From Manis javanica (Eukaryota; Chordata; Mammalia; Pholidota; Manidae): a stretch of DNA of 64,000 nucleotides. The DNA is taken from positions 44,266,001 to 44,330,000 of the forward strand of contig NC_133167.1 of NCBI RefSeq assembly GCF_040802235.1, read 5' to 3'. Under the pieces are notes generated by a model. That model made no database searches, was not told the DNA's origin, and saw only the letters and a program-made list of their open reading frames with translations. Each line of letters begins with the position of its first letter. The first letter of the stretch is position 1. Below are positions 11,810 through 24,300 of this stretch, piece by piece. The position numbers and the translations under genes are program-made.

Positions 11810-14800
11810 TTGAAACATATACGACATCCAGTAAAATGCACAGATATTAAACATGTAATCTCTATGAAATGAACTAAAAATGAACTCACCTGTGTAATTG
11901 TCACTTAGATTAAAATCTGGAACATTATCAACACACCAAATTTCTCTACTGATGATGTCTCCAAACAAAATATTCAGACATCTATGACTATAGATGAAAT
12001 TGAACTTTTAATCTATTACATAAATGGAATCTAACATATGTATCTTTTGTGCTTGTCTTATTTTATCAATATTATATCTGTGACATTGCATGTAGGAGTT
12101 GTTCATCAAATGGTATTTCACTGTATGTATATGGCAGACTTTACTTTTCCATCTCATTATTGATGGGCGTTTGGGTTCTTTCATGTTTGGAGATATTACA
12201 AATAATACTACAGAAATTTTTGCACATGCTCTTTAATGCAAATGTACATGTATTTCTGGAATAGAAATGATGGGGGTAGTGTGAATATTTCCAGTTTTAG
12301 TAAATGCTGCAAAATGTTTTCTAAAGTGGATTTCTCATTCGTATTCCCACCAGTAGTAAAGTTTCTGTTTCTCCAAGTCCTCACCAACAACTGATAGAAT
12401 CATGTTGTTGTTATTTTATTTGGACCCTGTGATAGATGTGCAGTGGTAGATGAAGCATAAAATTAAAGTTCTCTTATGACTAATGATGTTGAATATATTT
12501 ATATGAAATTGGCCATTTGTATATCCTCTTTTGTGAAGTGTTTGTTCAAGATTTTTGACTTTTTACTGGGATGTTTTTTATTATTGACTCTTAGCAGTTC
12601 TTTATCTTTTTAGATACATTATTATTTTCATGTTTTGTAAATATTGCTCTGTGGCTTCATTTTCACTCTCAGGGCATCTTTTATTTTTTTTTGAGAGGGC
12701 ATCTCTCATATTTATTGATCAAATGGTTGTTAACAACAATAAAATTCTGTATAGGGGACTCAATGCTCAATGCACAATCATTAATCCACCCCAAGCCTAA
12801 TTCTCGTCAGTCTCCAATCTTCTGAAGCATAACAAACAAGTTCTTACATGGTGAACAAATTCTTACATAATGAATAAGTTCTTACATGGTGAACAGTACA
12901 AGGGCAGTCATCACAGAAACTCAGTTTTGATCACACATTATGAACTATCAACAATCAGGTCAAATATGAATATTTGTTTGATTTTTATACTTGATTTATA
13001 TGTGAATCCCACATTTCTCCATTATTATTATTATTTTTTTAAATAAAATGCTGAAGTGGTAGGTAGATGCTCAGGGTGTCTTTTGATTAATAGAATCTCT
13101 TAATTTTTGACATCCAGTTTAGCCATCTTTCTTTTAGTATTTTACTTCTATGCTTATTCAGAAATTGTTGCCTATCCTAGGGTCTTAAAGATATTTGCAT
13201 ATGTTAACTTCTAAAGGCTTTAATGTTTTAACTTTCAAATTTAGGTCTATACTGTATTTCTAATGCTTTTGTGTAGTGGGAGTGAAGATTCATGTTTTTT
13301 CATATGTATTTCAAATGAATGATGCAGCACCATTTATTGAAAAGATCACTTTTCCTCATTTCAATGCTGGGGTGGCACTTTGTCATCAGTCAGGTGCCAA
13401 ATATGGATCAGTATGTTTTCTGTTTATTTCATTGAGCTGTATGTCTGTCCGTGCACCTACACCACACTTTCTTAATCACTATTGATTGATCTGGTATTGT
13501 GCAACTTCCAGCTTTCTTTTTCCACTTCAAAACAGCCTTAGATATATTGACCCTTTGTACTGATATATAAGTTTTAGAATCAATTCATAAGTCAGTTGAT
13601 AGATTTCTACAAAAACAAAAATGTGCTTTAGTTTTTTGGAATTGCATTGAAGCTGATAGATATTAGTGTATTGAGTCTTCCACTCTGGTAATCACTTTCC
13701 ATTTGCGGATATTTATGGAATTTCTCTCTCCCATTTATTAAGATCTTTTATACATTTTTCTGATGCTTATGTTTTTTAAAATATTGAAGTAATATCAAAC
13801 TTAGGTGAAATTCCAGGTTTCCCAATTGTGAACATTACACATTAGTTCTCTCTCTCTTCCTCTCTCTCCTTCTTTCTCTGTTTCCACAGACATGTATAAC
13901 TTCTCAGACACACATTCCCTATTAGATTTTTCTCAATCAATAGTAATTTGAAAGCATGATGCACTATTATTGCTAAATACTTCAGTGTGTAATTACTAAA
14001 AGGCAGAAACGTTCTCTGTATAACTGTAATACATTGATCAAAACCAGAACTTTGACATATGTTATCATCTAATCCAAAGATCCCATTCAAATTTCACCAA
14101 CTGTCCATTGATATCTATTGTGGCTGAATAAATAAATAAATTCTAGTCTAGGACCCAATCTGGGACCATATGTTAAAAGAGTCATAGGTACTTAAACTCT
14201 CAATTTGGAATAATTCCTTAATCTTTACTTGTCTTTTCTTTTGTTCTTGATACAATTTTAGGCTGAGGCCACTTATTTTGTCAAATTTTCCTCATTTTGT
14301 TTTTGTATAATATTTATTTGTGATTAGATTCAGGTTAAGCATATTTGACCAGAACACCATAGGTATGATACTGCATTCTTCTCAGTACACCTTATCAAGA
14401 GATGATATAGTTAATTTGTCCCACTGATGTGCTTAGTTCATTGAGTGAAGGTCATGGTTTTCAGGTTTCTCTGCTATAAAGCCACTATTTTGCCTGTTGT
14501 AATTAACACAATAATCTTGTTATATCTGTAATGTCTTGTGGGAGATACTGTGAGACTACATAAGTATCTGTTTCTCAAAACATTTTCATCCATAAATGTT
14601 AGTATCCACTGAGGATAAATGCCTAAAAAATATGATGATAATGTTCACCAAATTTTGACTTTTTTTTCAAATTCCACTTTTCATTCTATTTCTATAGAAC
14701 TTATTAGTTGACATTTTACTATAAAAATGATATTTTCCCTCTTTTGTTTATTCATTCTCAACCCTAGTTCCTGTTTGTTATTATTGTTTTTGAAACTTTT
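11810..14800 (-). mobile_element. Ancient L1 (ORF2 portion), interrupted by a later insert
   Basis: Antisense, strongly diverged L1ME-type text: tatgtatcttttgtgcttgtc, gatgggcgtttgggttc, cgtattcccaccagtagtaa, and past the insert cagcaccatttattgaaaag. No usable reading frame remains. It is split by the retroposed insert at 12683-13069, which dates it as older than that insertion. The limits, especially above about 13800, are approximate. Confidence 0.75.
12668..13084 (-). mobile_element. Retroposed noncoding insert (about 387 bp) with target-site duplication
   Basis: The insert at 12683-13069 is flanked by 15-base repeats ctcagggcatctttt (12668-12682) and ctcagggtgtctttt (13070-13084), with 2 mismatches. 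On the minus strand it ends in a poly(A) run (12683-12692 read as T). The sequence (atttattgatcaaatggttg; three reiterations of ttcttacat near 12841-12890) has no long ORF. It is much less diverged-looking than the surrounding L1. I do not recognise the family with confidence; it may be part of a lineage-specific L1 or a copied noncoding RNA. Confidence 0.75.
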
Positions 14801-15099
14801 ATTTAAAAAAACTGGACATTAAAAGTGCTCATTGCTGGTAGGCATATTCAGTGGACAGAGTTAATATATACACCCAGAAACGTGTATATCCTATATCTGT
14901 TTCTATGTTTACTCATCTCCAAATGTAAGCTTAGCAGCAGAAGCTTACACCAATGTATCCAATTCCAATCCGGTACCATAGGCTTCATTCTTGTCTTCAT
15001 CTTTCTCACATTTTAAGTCCCTGCTGGTGTCCTTTATCCTTAAGATATTTACTTATTTCTTCATGTCCCTCCTGTTTAACCATTCCCCAACCCAGCCAA

Positions 15100-18000
15100 C
15101 TGCTTGCACATCATTAATGTCTGTCTCTTCTATCATGACCACCTGAATTAAAGGAAATAAAAGGGAAAGAAATTGAAATGATAAATATTTTTGAAGAGAA
15201 AAGATACAGAACAAAATGACAAGGAAGAAGAAATTGATGAAGTAAGCAAGATGGAGGAAAAGAGACCCTTGTTCATGCACCCCCTTAGCAAGACTAGCTG
15301 GCAACCATCCATGCTCAAAAATGCCTTTGTGGGAGCTTTGGCATCCAGGTGGGAAATCATGAAATTCCAGTGAGTCCAAGACCATGAAAAGTGATTTTGA
15401 GAAGGTAGGTCTGCCCCCAAGAGGCTGACTCACCTACTGTGGTCCTGATCTCAGACCCAGGAACAGCTCTGTACCACAAAGGAGTAGGCTTCAGCCCCAT
15501 CAGTCATGGTCCTGTTACACCATATGCCAAAGCACCTGGTAGGAGTCACCCACTTATACCTTGGATAGCAGGCACACAGACTTCACTCCAGCTGTGGACC
15601 CTGAAGTGGCTTGTGAACCAGCTCCAGACCCCATTGGCTTTGATTTGAGAGCCCCTGGAAGTAAACCCACCCAACATGGCCTGACTATAGATTCTAAAAG
15701 GGCCCTATTCACAGCTGCAGTCCCTCCCAGGCATAGTAAGGAGGCAGTCCTGCTCATCAGACACCTGGTCAGAGATATGCCCATGCATGCCTCTGGAGCT
15801 AGGTCTGCAGACCTCAGTGTTGACTGTGGACTCTTTGGAACAATCTGAGGACTCAGTTCCAGCTCCTCTCAGCCATGGTCCAGGTCCAGTTTCTCCCACA
15901 CAGGGACCCATCCAGTGACCAGGCAGCAGCCCTCCCAGGGATGGTAGGAGCCACATCTGTTCATGCACATGGTAGTAGGCCTGCTATCTGAGGACTCAGC
16001 TGTGGATGCGCAAACTGACTTTTGTTCCAGCACTGCCCTAAATAAGGTACTGGGGGCAGTCATGTCCTTCCAGTGACCAGACAAAATCCATGAACATCCA
16101 AGACCACAAGCCTGCCAACAGTGGACCCCATTGTGGACTCCACAACTGCCTTAAGATAAGCTCCAATCTAGCATGACTACGACTCTGCAGGTCATCCCAT
16201 CAGACTGAGGAAGTGACAGGATAAGCTCTTTACTTGCCAAAACCAGTTTGCTTAGATGGGAAGAGATGTTTGCTCCTTTAAATACACAAACACCGTTGCA
16301 AAGCTACATGGATCATGAACAATCAGGCAAATATGGCACCACCAAGAGAAACTTAAAAAAAGCCCTAGTAACCAACTGCAAAGAAATGGAGATCTGTGAG
16401 TTGCCAGACAAAGAATTGAATGAAGTCAATTTAAAGTACTCAGTGAAATACAGGAGGACATAGACAAATAAAATCAGGGAAAAAATGTATTAACAAAATG
16501 AGAAGTTTAATAAAGAAGAAGAAACCATGAAAAAAAATAAAACAGAAACCCTGGTATTGAAGAATATAATGAACATTTAAATGTATAAAGCAAATATTAA
16601 CAAAATTGAAAGAAGATACAGACACTAACACACTAATAGTAGGAGATTTTAATACTGTACTTTTCAACATGGGATAGATCATCGAGACAGAAAATTAATA
16701 GGAAAAGAGCAGACCTGAATAACACTATAGACCAAATGAACCTAATCGACATACACAGAGCATTCCATCCAACAGCACTGGAATATACATACTTCTCAAT
16801 GCACACAGAACATTCTCTAAGATAGATCTTATGGTGGCTGCAAAGCAAATCTTAGTAAGTATGAAAAGACTGAAATCATATTGTTTTTTCTCTATCACAA
16901 TTGTATTAATAACAGGAGGAAAATGGAAAAAATTTCAAATATGTGGAAAGTAAACAACACACTCCTGAAGAACTAATGAGTTAAAGAAGAAATCAAAAGG
17001 GAAATTAGGAAGTATCTTGAGACAAATGAAAATTAAAACAGAACACACTAAAATTTACAAGACGGAGCAAGAACAGGTAAAAGAGAAATGCTTATAGCAA
17101 TAAATGCCAATGTTAAGAAAAAGAATCTCCATCTAACTTTATACCTCAAGAAATTAAATCCAAAGTTAATAGTAGTAAGGATATAATAAGGATTAGATTG
17201 GAAATAAATGATATAGATACTAGACAAAAGAAAAAAATCAATAAAACAGAGTTGGGTTTTTGAAAAAAATAAGTAAAATTGACAAATCTTTAGTTAGCCC
17301 AACCAAGAAAAAACAGAAAGGACTCAAATATATAAAGTTATAAATGAAAGAGATGAGATTACAACCAACACTACAGGAATACAAAATATGATGAGGCTTC
17401 TATGAACAATTACATGACAGCAAAGTGGATAACCTAGGATACATGGATAAACCTACCAAGACTGATTCATGAAGGAATTCAAAATCTGAACATACCAGTA
17501 ATGAATGACTTGGGTTGTTGGGCAGTAATCAAAATCATCCCAGTAAATAGAATTCCAGGACTGGTGGTTTCACTGCTGAATTCTAACAAATATTTAAAGA
17601 AGAAATAATCTCAATTGTTCTCAAATTCTTATCAAAATTTGAAGAGGAGAAAACACTTCCAAACACATTTTATGAGGCAACATTACTCTGATACCTAAGT
17701 CAGATAAGGGTGTTATAAGAAAACTACTGGTCAATATACCTGATGAATATAGATGCACAAATTTTAAATAAAACACTAGCAAACCAAATTTAAAAGCACA
17801 TACAAATGATCATATACCATGATCTGGTGGGATTTGTCCCTGGAGTGAAAGGATGGTTCAACATACACAAACCAATAAATGTAATTCATCACATCCATAG
17901 AATGAAAGATAAAAATCAAAATCATGATTGATCATCAATAGATGCAGAAAAAGCATTTGACAAAATATAACATCCTTTCATGATAGAAACTCTTGACATA

Positions 18001-20145
18001 TTACATATGGAAGGAAGATCCGTCAACACAAAAAGTCCATATACAAAAATTCACAGATAACATTATAATCAATGCAGAAACATTGAAAGGTTTTCCTCTG
18101 AGATCAGGAATAAGGCAAGGTTGCCCACTCTTATACTCCTTTTCTGTATGTTACTGAAAGTCTTAGCTAGAACAGTTAGGCAAGACAAAGAAATAAGACA
18201 TCCTAATCAGGAAGGAAGAAGTAAAACTGTCACTGTTTGTGGATGACATGATCTTATATTTGGAAGATCCCAAAATCAATAAGAAAAATACCATGGAATT
18301 CATTCATAATTTTAGTAAAATGGTAGGATACAAAATCAACCTACAGAAGCAATGGCATTCCTTTACAGTAATGATGAAACATTATAAAAAGAATAGAGAA
18401 CACTATCTCAATCACAATAGCATCAAAAATAATAAAATACTTAAGGAAGTGGAAGATAGGTAAAATGAAAACTATAAGACTTTGCTGAAAGAAGTTGAAG
18501 ACACAAACAAATGGAAATACATCTTGTGTTCATGGTTTGGAAGAATAGCTATTGTTAAAATGGCCATGCTACACAATTAATCCTCATCAGCATACCAAAA
18601 CCATTTCATTTCCTCACAAAAATAGAAGAAACAACCCTAAAATTTGTGTGGAATGACAAAAGACTCCGAATAGCAAAAGCAATACTGAAAAAAAAACCCA
18701 TCAAGAAGTATCATACTTCCTGGTTTCAAAGTATGTTTCAAAACCGTATTAATGAAAATGGCACAATAATGGCAAAAAAAATAGACACATCAACCAGTGG
18801 AACCAAATAGCTCAGAATTATATCCTAGGTTATACAGTCAATTAATATCTGAAAAGAGAAATAAGAACACCCAATGGGGGAAGGATAGTCTCTTCAACAA
18901 ATGGTGCTGGAAAACTAGAGAAACATGTAGAACAATGAATTCAGACCTCTATCTCACACATGTTAACTCAAAGTGGATTGAAGACTTAACACTTAAGACC
19001 TAATATCATAAAAGTCCTAAAAGAAAACATAGGGATGAAGCCCATCAGTATTGGAGTGGCAATGATCTTTTTCACATGATGCCCAAAGCACAAACAATAG
19101 AAACAAAACTCTTCAAATGGGACTTCATCAAACTCAAAACGGTCTGCATAGCAAAAGAAACAATTAACAAAATGAAACAGCAGTCTACAAAATGGGAGAA
19201 AAAAATTTCAAACTATATATTGGATGAGGGATTAATATCCAAAATATGTAAAGAACAGCTTATTAGAAAACAATGTGACTAAACAATAGGCAGAATAACT
19301 AAACAGACATTTTTCCAAAGAGGACCTGAAAATGGCCAACAGGTACATGAAAAAATGATAAATATCATTAAGTAAATGCAAATCAAAACCACACGAGATA
19401 TTATCTCACCCCTGTTGCTGTCATCAAGAAGATGACACAAGTTCTAGTGAGGCGCTGGTGAAAAGGAACCCTTATACACCACTGGTGGGGATGTAAATTA
19501 TTCCACCTATATGGAAAACAACATGGAGTTTCCTCAAAAAATTAAAAATAGATTACGTGGTCTAGTAATTACAGCTGTGTATATACCCACAGGAAATGAA
19601 AGCAGGATTTTAACAAGATATATGCAGACCCCTGTTTATTACAGCATTATTCACAATATCCAAAATATGTAAAAATTCTGAATGCCCATCATTGGATAAA
19701 ACTGTTTTGGGTACATGTACACAATGGAATATTATTCAGCCATGTGAAAGAAAGCTATCTTGCCATTTGTGAAAGTATGGATATACCTTGAGAACATGTT
19801 AAAATAAGTCAGAGAAAGACAAGTATTATATGATATCAGTCATCTGTAGAGTCTAAAAATGTCAAGTCTGTAAAAAAGGGAGTAAAATGACAATTATCAT
19901 GGAATGGGAAGTAGGTGGATAAAATCAATAGTGTTTAAGGGTACAAAGTTGTAGTGACCAGTATAGAAACCATAGAGATCTAATCCCCAGTGTAATGAAT
20001 ATAGAAATTAAAATTGCACTATGGTGTAATGTGGTAGATATTGCTTCAAAAGCAATCACATTACAATATATAAATGTACAAAGAAAAAGCTGTACACCTT
20101 AAATTTACCAAATGTTAACGTGTCAAATTAAAAAAAAAACCAGCA
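15100..20145 (+). mobile_element. Decayed L1 on the + strand with 5' UTR, ORF1 start, ORF2 and poly(A) tail
   Basis: 15430-16200 is relatively GC-rich L1 5' UTR-like text. 16248-16460 resembles the ORF1 N-terminal region. At about 16575 it jumps straight into the ORF2 endonuclease region (taaagcaaatattaacaaa; ctaatagtaggagatttt), so roughly the rest of ORF1 and the start of ORF2 are missing. The RT block is at 18236-18247 (FVDD in place of FADD). The C-terminal part runs to about 19860, then a 3' UTR and A-run at 20131-20140. Many stops; an L1MA-like, inactive copy. Confidence 0.88.
18236..18247 (+). pseudogene. Degenerate L1 reverse-transcriptase catalytic motif (FVDD)
   Basis: TTT GTG GAT GAC encodes FVDD where active L1 ORF2 has FADD. 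The two catalytic aspartates are kept by chance in an otherwise stop-riddled frame (fragment 18239-18463). Confidence 0.8.
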
Positions 20146-20929
20146 ACCTGAGTGTGTACACAATAAAATCTTCGGATTACAATACAAAAATATAATTTGT
20201 TAAATTCATTGTAGACATTCTAGAATGCTCTTGCTGTTTATTTCTTCTAAAATATAAGATCTATTAAATCTTATTCTTTTAAGACAGAAAAGAATAGATA
20301 CTTGTTTTCAAACAGAGATATATTTCATGTTTGTGTGTAGCCAACAGATTCTGTGTGCATGCCTTTTTTGTGTCTCTGTATAAGAAGAGCTTGAAGAACC
20401 ACATTATCTCCCTGAGATTAAGTTCATTTAGGAAAACAGGACCTATCTGTGTGAAACAGGAAAAAAGACTACAAATGGAAGTGAGATCACAAGATAGCAT
20501 GTGATTAATTCCAAGTGAATGCTGTTCCATGATATTATCAGAAAAGGTTAGGGTATGGGAAAAGCTTTATGAAAGGAGAATAAACCATAAAGAATGATCA
20601 GATTTCATTAAACAGGACTTTTTTCAGTCTGGTTTTAGATTTAGTGTCATACTTAATATATTACGATACTAGTAGAGTAACTCAACAGAATAAATGCATT
20701 TTTAAATTCAACGTATTGTAAAATATATAACAAAAATGAAATACCTGTAAAATAATCACAGGGAGGCTAAGATTCATTTATTCTTTAAGTTAAATAACAT
20801 TCTTTATTTCTAAATTCTGAACTAGATGAGCCATTATTCATAAAAATAGAAAATTCATTTGATATGAAAACGCAAAGAAAAAATGCTTCTTGAAATTGAC
20901 CTTAATCAGCAGGTTATGCGTAAGAGGAC
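20146..20929. other. Intergenic DNA upstream of the ZC3H15 promoter
   Basis: AT-rich, no gene or clear repeat recognised. It leads into the CpG island. No divergent gene was visible on the minus strand. Confidence 0.6.
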
Positions 20930-21134
20930 GGGAAGGCAGGACACAAGCACAGTGAATGCAAAGCCGCTCGCCCCGATCCATCATAAGACCTCCAGTAACT
21001 TAGACAGGGCCAGGTGGCTGAGCGACATCACGTGTGACGCAGTCATTTTCCCACGTCCAGTGCCTGCCCCCTCCTGGCCGGCCCAAAAGCGCAGGCGCAG
21101 CACCGCTTCCGGGCGCCTCTCCTCGCTGCCCACA

Positions 21135-21185
21135 ATGCTCTACGGCACCGACCTGTCGCAAAGGCCGCGTTTCAGCGACTGGTGA
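21135..21185 (+). CDS. Upstream open reading frame in the ZC3H15 5' UTR region
   Basis: ATG at 21135 opens 16 codons (MLYGTDLSQRPRFSDW) and stops at TGA 21183-21185, in the same frame as the main ORF, whose ATG is 123 bases further on. It is used only if transcription starts upstream of 21135, which I cannot see. If transcribed it could lower translation of ZC3H15. It is not proposed as a functional peptide. Confidence 0.4.
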   Translation: MLYGTDLSQRPRFSDW

Positions 21186-21308
21186 GCGACTCGCTTTCCT
21201 GCGGTGAGGCGGCGACGGCGGTCCGCGTTTTCTTTTCCTGCCGTGGGGCCAGATACCCTAACGGTGTCCAGCTGTGCTTAAGTCTGGCCGGTGCCACCTG
21301 TCTACGCA

Positions 21309-21383
21309 ATGCCCCCCAAGAAACAGGCTCAGGCCGGGGGCAGCAAAAAGGCCGAGCAGAAAAAGAAGGAGAAGATTATTGAA
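21309..21383 (+). CDS. ZC3H15: ZC3H15 coding exon 1
   Basis: Encodes residues 1-25, beginning [11 protein letters not shown] and then Lys/Glu-rich up to IIE. The exon ends in phase 0 at GAA, followed by the donor gtgagt. The ATG is the first codon of the conserved protein. The preceding in-frame ATG at 21135 is cut off by a TGA at 21183. Confidence 0.97.
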
Positions 21384-24300
21384 GTGAGTACCCACCCCCT
21401 CCCCCACGCGCGCCGCGAGCCCTCAGGGAAACAGCGTCCTGGTCCCCCTCTGCCTGGCTCCTGCTCCGCCTTCTAGGGCCACGTGCGCCTCCCGTCGGCT
21501 GTGTGGTCCACTGCCCTTCTCCAGCCTCCTGATGAGGTGCGCTGCCTCTCATCGCTCGCTATAGGGACATTGCTGGCTCCCCCGCGCGCAGCCTTTGCTT
21601 CCCCGCCCACACTCCCGCCTTCTCCTACCGGGGAGTGAATCGACCCCCACATCCAGTGCGGGCCGCAGGGGTCTGTCCTTCGCCAGTACTCAAGGTTGAA
21701 GCCTGTTCTAGGCTCGTGGTTTTAAAAAGGCTCGGGCAAGGCTCTCTCTGGAAGGCCGAATCATGACGAGCCTTTGTGTTCCTTTATTCTTTACCCATCA
21801 CCTAGGACTACTTACTTTTTTTGACCCAGCAAATTCTCGTCTCATGGTCTTTCGATCCTCCTCTAAACTGTTTCAAGTTCCATAAAGAGTGAAGGTTTCA
21901 GATCGCAGCCCACTGTCTCATGTATATAGCGCTCGATACATATATTCTGAAAAAAGTCGATTAATGCTTTAAAAAAGATTACAATTCAGTATTACTAACT
22001 GCTTTAAGTGCAGTACTCGAATTTGTTACGTGTGTGTAGACATACATACATACGTATATTTATGTTTATATTCATTTAATGCATTGAGCCTATAGTCTTT
22101 TAGTGGCCGAACAACACTATTTAACTTCTTAAATGTTTTATATTTGTCTTTCAACGACTGTATCAGAGTTTCCTCCGAGTGAACCCTATTTGCGATTACA
22201 TAAACATATGGCCCCCAACGAGATACTTCTTACCTTGATTCCTGCTATTAGTCTTTCTCATAATTAAATAGTTCTCGTGCCGTGTACTTAATGTATTGGA
22301 AAAAGCCATGGTCATTTTCCAGCATAAGGTATATCTGAATAATGGACTAATAACTTTTATTAGAACTCGACCAAAATGCATGTTGGATGCTTTGAAATAA
22401 AATATTTAAAACATTGTTTTTAATATTTGGTAATTATAGCCTTGAAAAAAAGCATTGGAAGCCCTCAGGGCTTCCTTGTAGAAACCTAATCAGAACTTGT
22501 CTTTGTCAATTTTCACATATTTTTCAAAGTGTGCTGATTTAACTAGCGTATTTATGAAGAATTCTAGTGACCTTGGCCAAGTTCCAACTCTGAAGCAGAA
22601 ACTATTCTTACTGCCAGTTTGTACTCTTTATAACTGTCATGGAGTAAGTAGCATAGCTAGAAATTTAAAAACAGAATGTTCGTACCTTCACACCTGTGTC
22701 TGCTGTCACCTTTTTGAACGGTTTGGACTGTTGGCATTTTGGTAGATCTCTGGGAACAGTGATCTAATGGTACTCAGTGCTATGTAACCCAACAATGCTT
22801 TAGGCATATTCTATTCGTTGGTTTCCTTTACTGAGATTGAATTAATGTGGCGGTAGACCATGATGCAAAGTAAATATTCGATATAGACTTGAAATTAAAT
22901 GTTACATGACAAAGTACACTTTATGCATTCTTGAGCTTTAAGTATATACAGCTATTAGTTTTACTTTTAATTGGTAGGACTGGTATTTTTGTTTTAAGGA
23001 CTTGTATTTGGAAATTATAGTATCCCATCCACTAAAAATGATGGGTATATTATTGCTCCTTTCATCGTGTAACAAGGTTATTTTTAGGGTAAAGGGAAAG
23101 CAATGTGAGTTTCATTACTGAAGGCTTCACCAAAGAAAAAAGCAAAATAAGACAGCTGAATTTTTTAACTAACAAAAATATTCTAACAGAGTGGTGAAGT
23201 TAAGCCTCCTCTCACCACCACCCCCCACATTTAACATACATGATAAGCACTTTTTTTAATAGTAATAAGCTTTAGTAGACTAAAGTGTGGTGCATAGATG
23301 ATTGCTACCAATGGACTGATACAACAATATTGTGAATTGTGTTAGTTTGCATCATTTGTTGTGAAACTAAATTTATAGAGAATATCTTGTTATCCAGCCT
23401 GGTTAGGAAACAATATATTCCATTTTATTAAATACAACAGGTAACTTTTTTAAAAACTTCCCTTGCATATCTCAGTGTCTATTGCAAGGGCTTAAGGAGA
23501 GGTACTGCAGGCTTAGCTCCCAGCTCCTCAATCGAGTTTCATCCAGAATAGCACTTCATCAATTCTTGTAGAGATGTGTACAATTTCAATTATTACTAGA
23601 AGGGGTTTTTATTACCAAAGCATTTAAAAGTTCAAGTAAAATTACATAGGCGAAACCTGATTCAGTCTGGTTATTGATGACTGTCACAATTTTTATGGAA
23701 AAATACATGTAAAGACTAATAATTTTTCAGAGTCTGGTAAATTTTGGAGGGTCTTATGGGATTATGAACTGACTTAAGTAGAACATGTGCTTTTAAGCAG
23801 TGCATTCCAATAGATTTTAAAATAGAGGGTTGCCTTACCTACTTACCCCTCTTCTGTACCTCGATTGGTTCTACAGCGACCACCATAGGTGCTTACTATA
23901 GAAAAACAACAGCAAACAGCAGCGCTCCAGTCTCACAGAACCCAAGAATGGACTAACAGTTACCAAAGGGAAAGGGACTGGAGAGAGAGGGGGAAGGGAG
24001 GGATAAGGGGATTAAGGGGCATTATGATTAGCACACATAATGTAGGGGGGTGCACAGGGAAGGCAGTATAGTACAGAGAAGACAAGTAGTAACTCTGTAG
24101 CATCTTACTATGCTGATGAACAGTGACTGTACTGGGGTATGTCGTGCGGACTTGATAAACGGGGGGTATCTAGTAACAGTGTTGCTCGTGTGATTGTATA
24201 TTAATGATACCATAATAAAAATAAATAAATATTTAAAAAACAGCAATGTGTAGCTTTTGAGAACTCTAAAGAAATAAAGTAAAAAGAGGCATGACAAGTA

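Larger units (their letters stand above)
20930..21760. promoter_or_regulatory. ZC3H15: CpG-island promoter of ZC3H15
   Basis: A sharp rise in GC and CpG density in an otherwise AT-rich region, covering exon 1 and the start of intron 1. No TATA box is visible near the start, as is usual for housekeeping promoters. Recognisable motifs are an E-box CACGTG next to a CRE-like TGACGCA (about 21029-21041), an NRF1-like GCGCAGGCGC (21089-21098), an ETS core CTTCCGG (21106-21112) and a ZNF143-like CCCACAATGC (21129-21138). The motif assignments are by eye; the start site is probably between about 21090 and 21150. Confidence 0.85.

Noticed and set aside
20883..21185. 100-codon frame through the CpG island, upstream of the ZC3H15 start
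   Set aside because: Most of it lies upstream of the likely transcription start. Only the last 16 codons, from 21135, could be in the mRNA and are reported as an upstream ORF.
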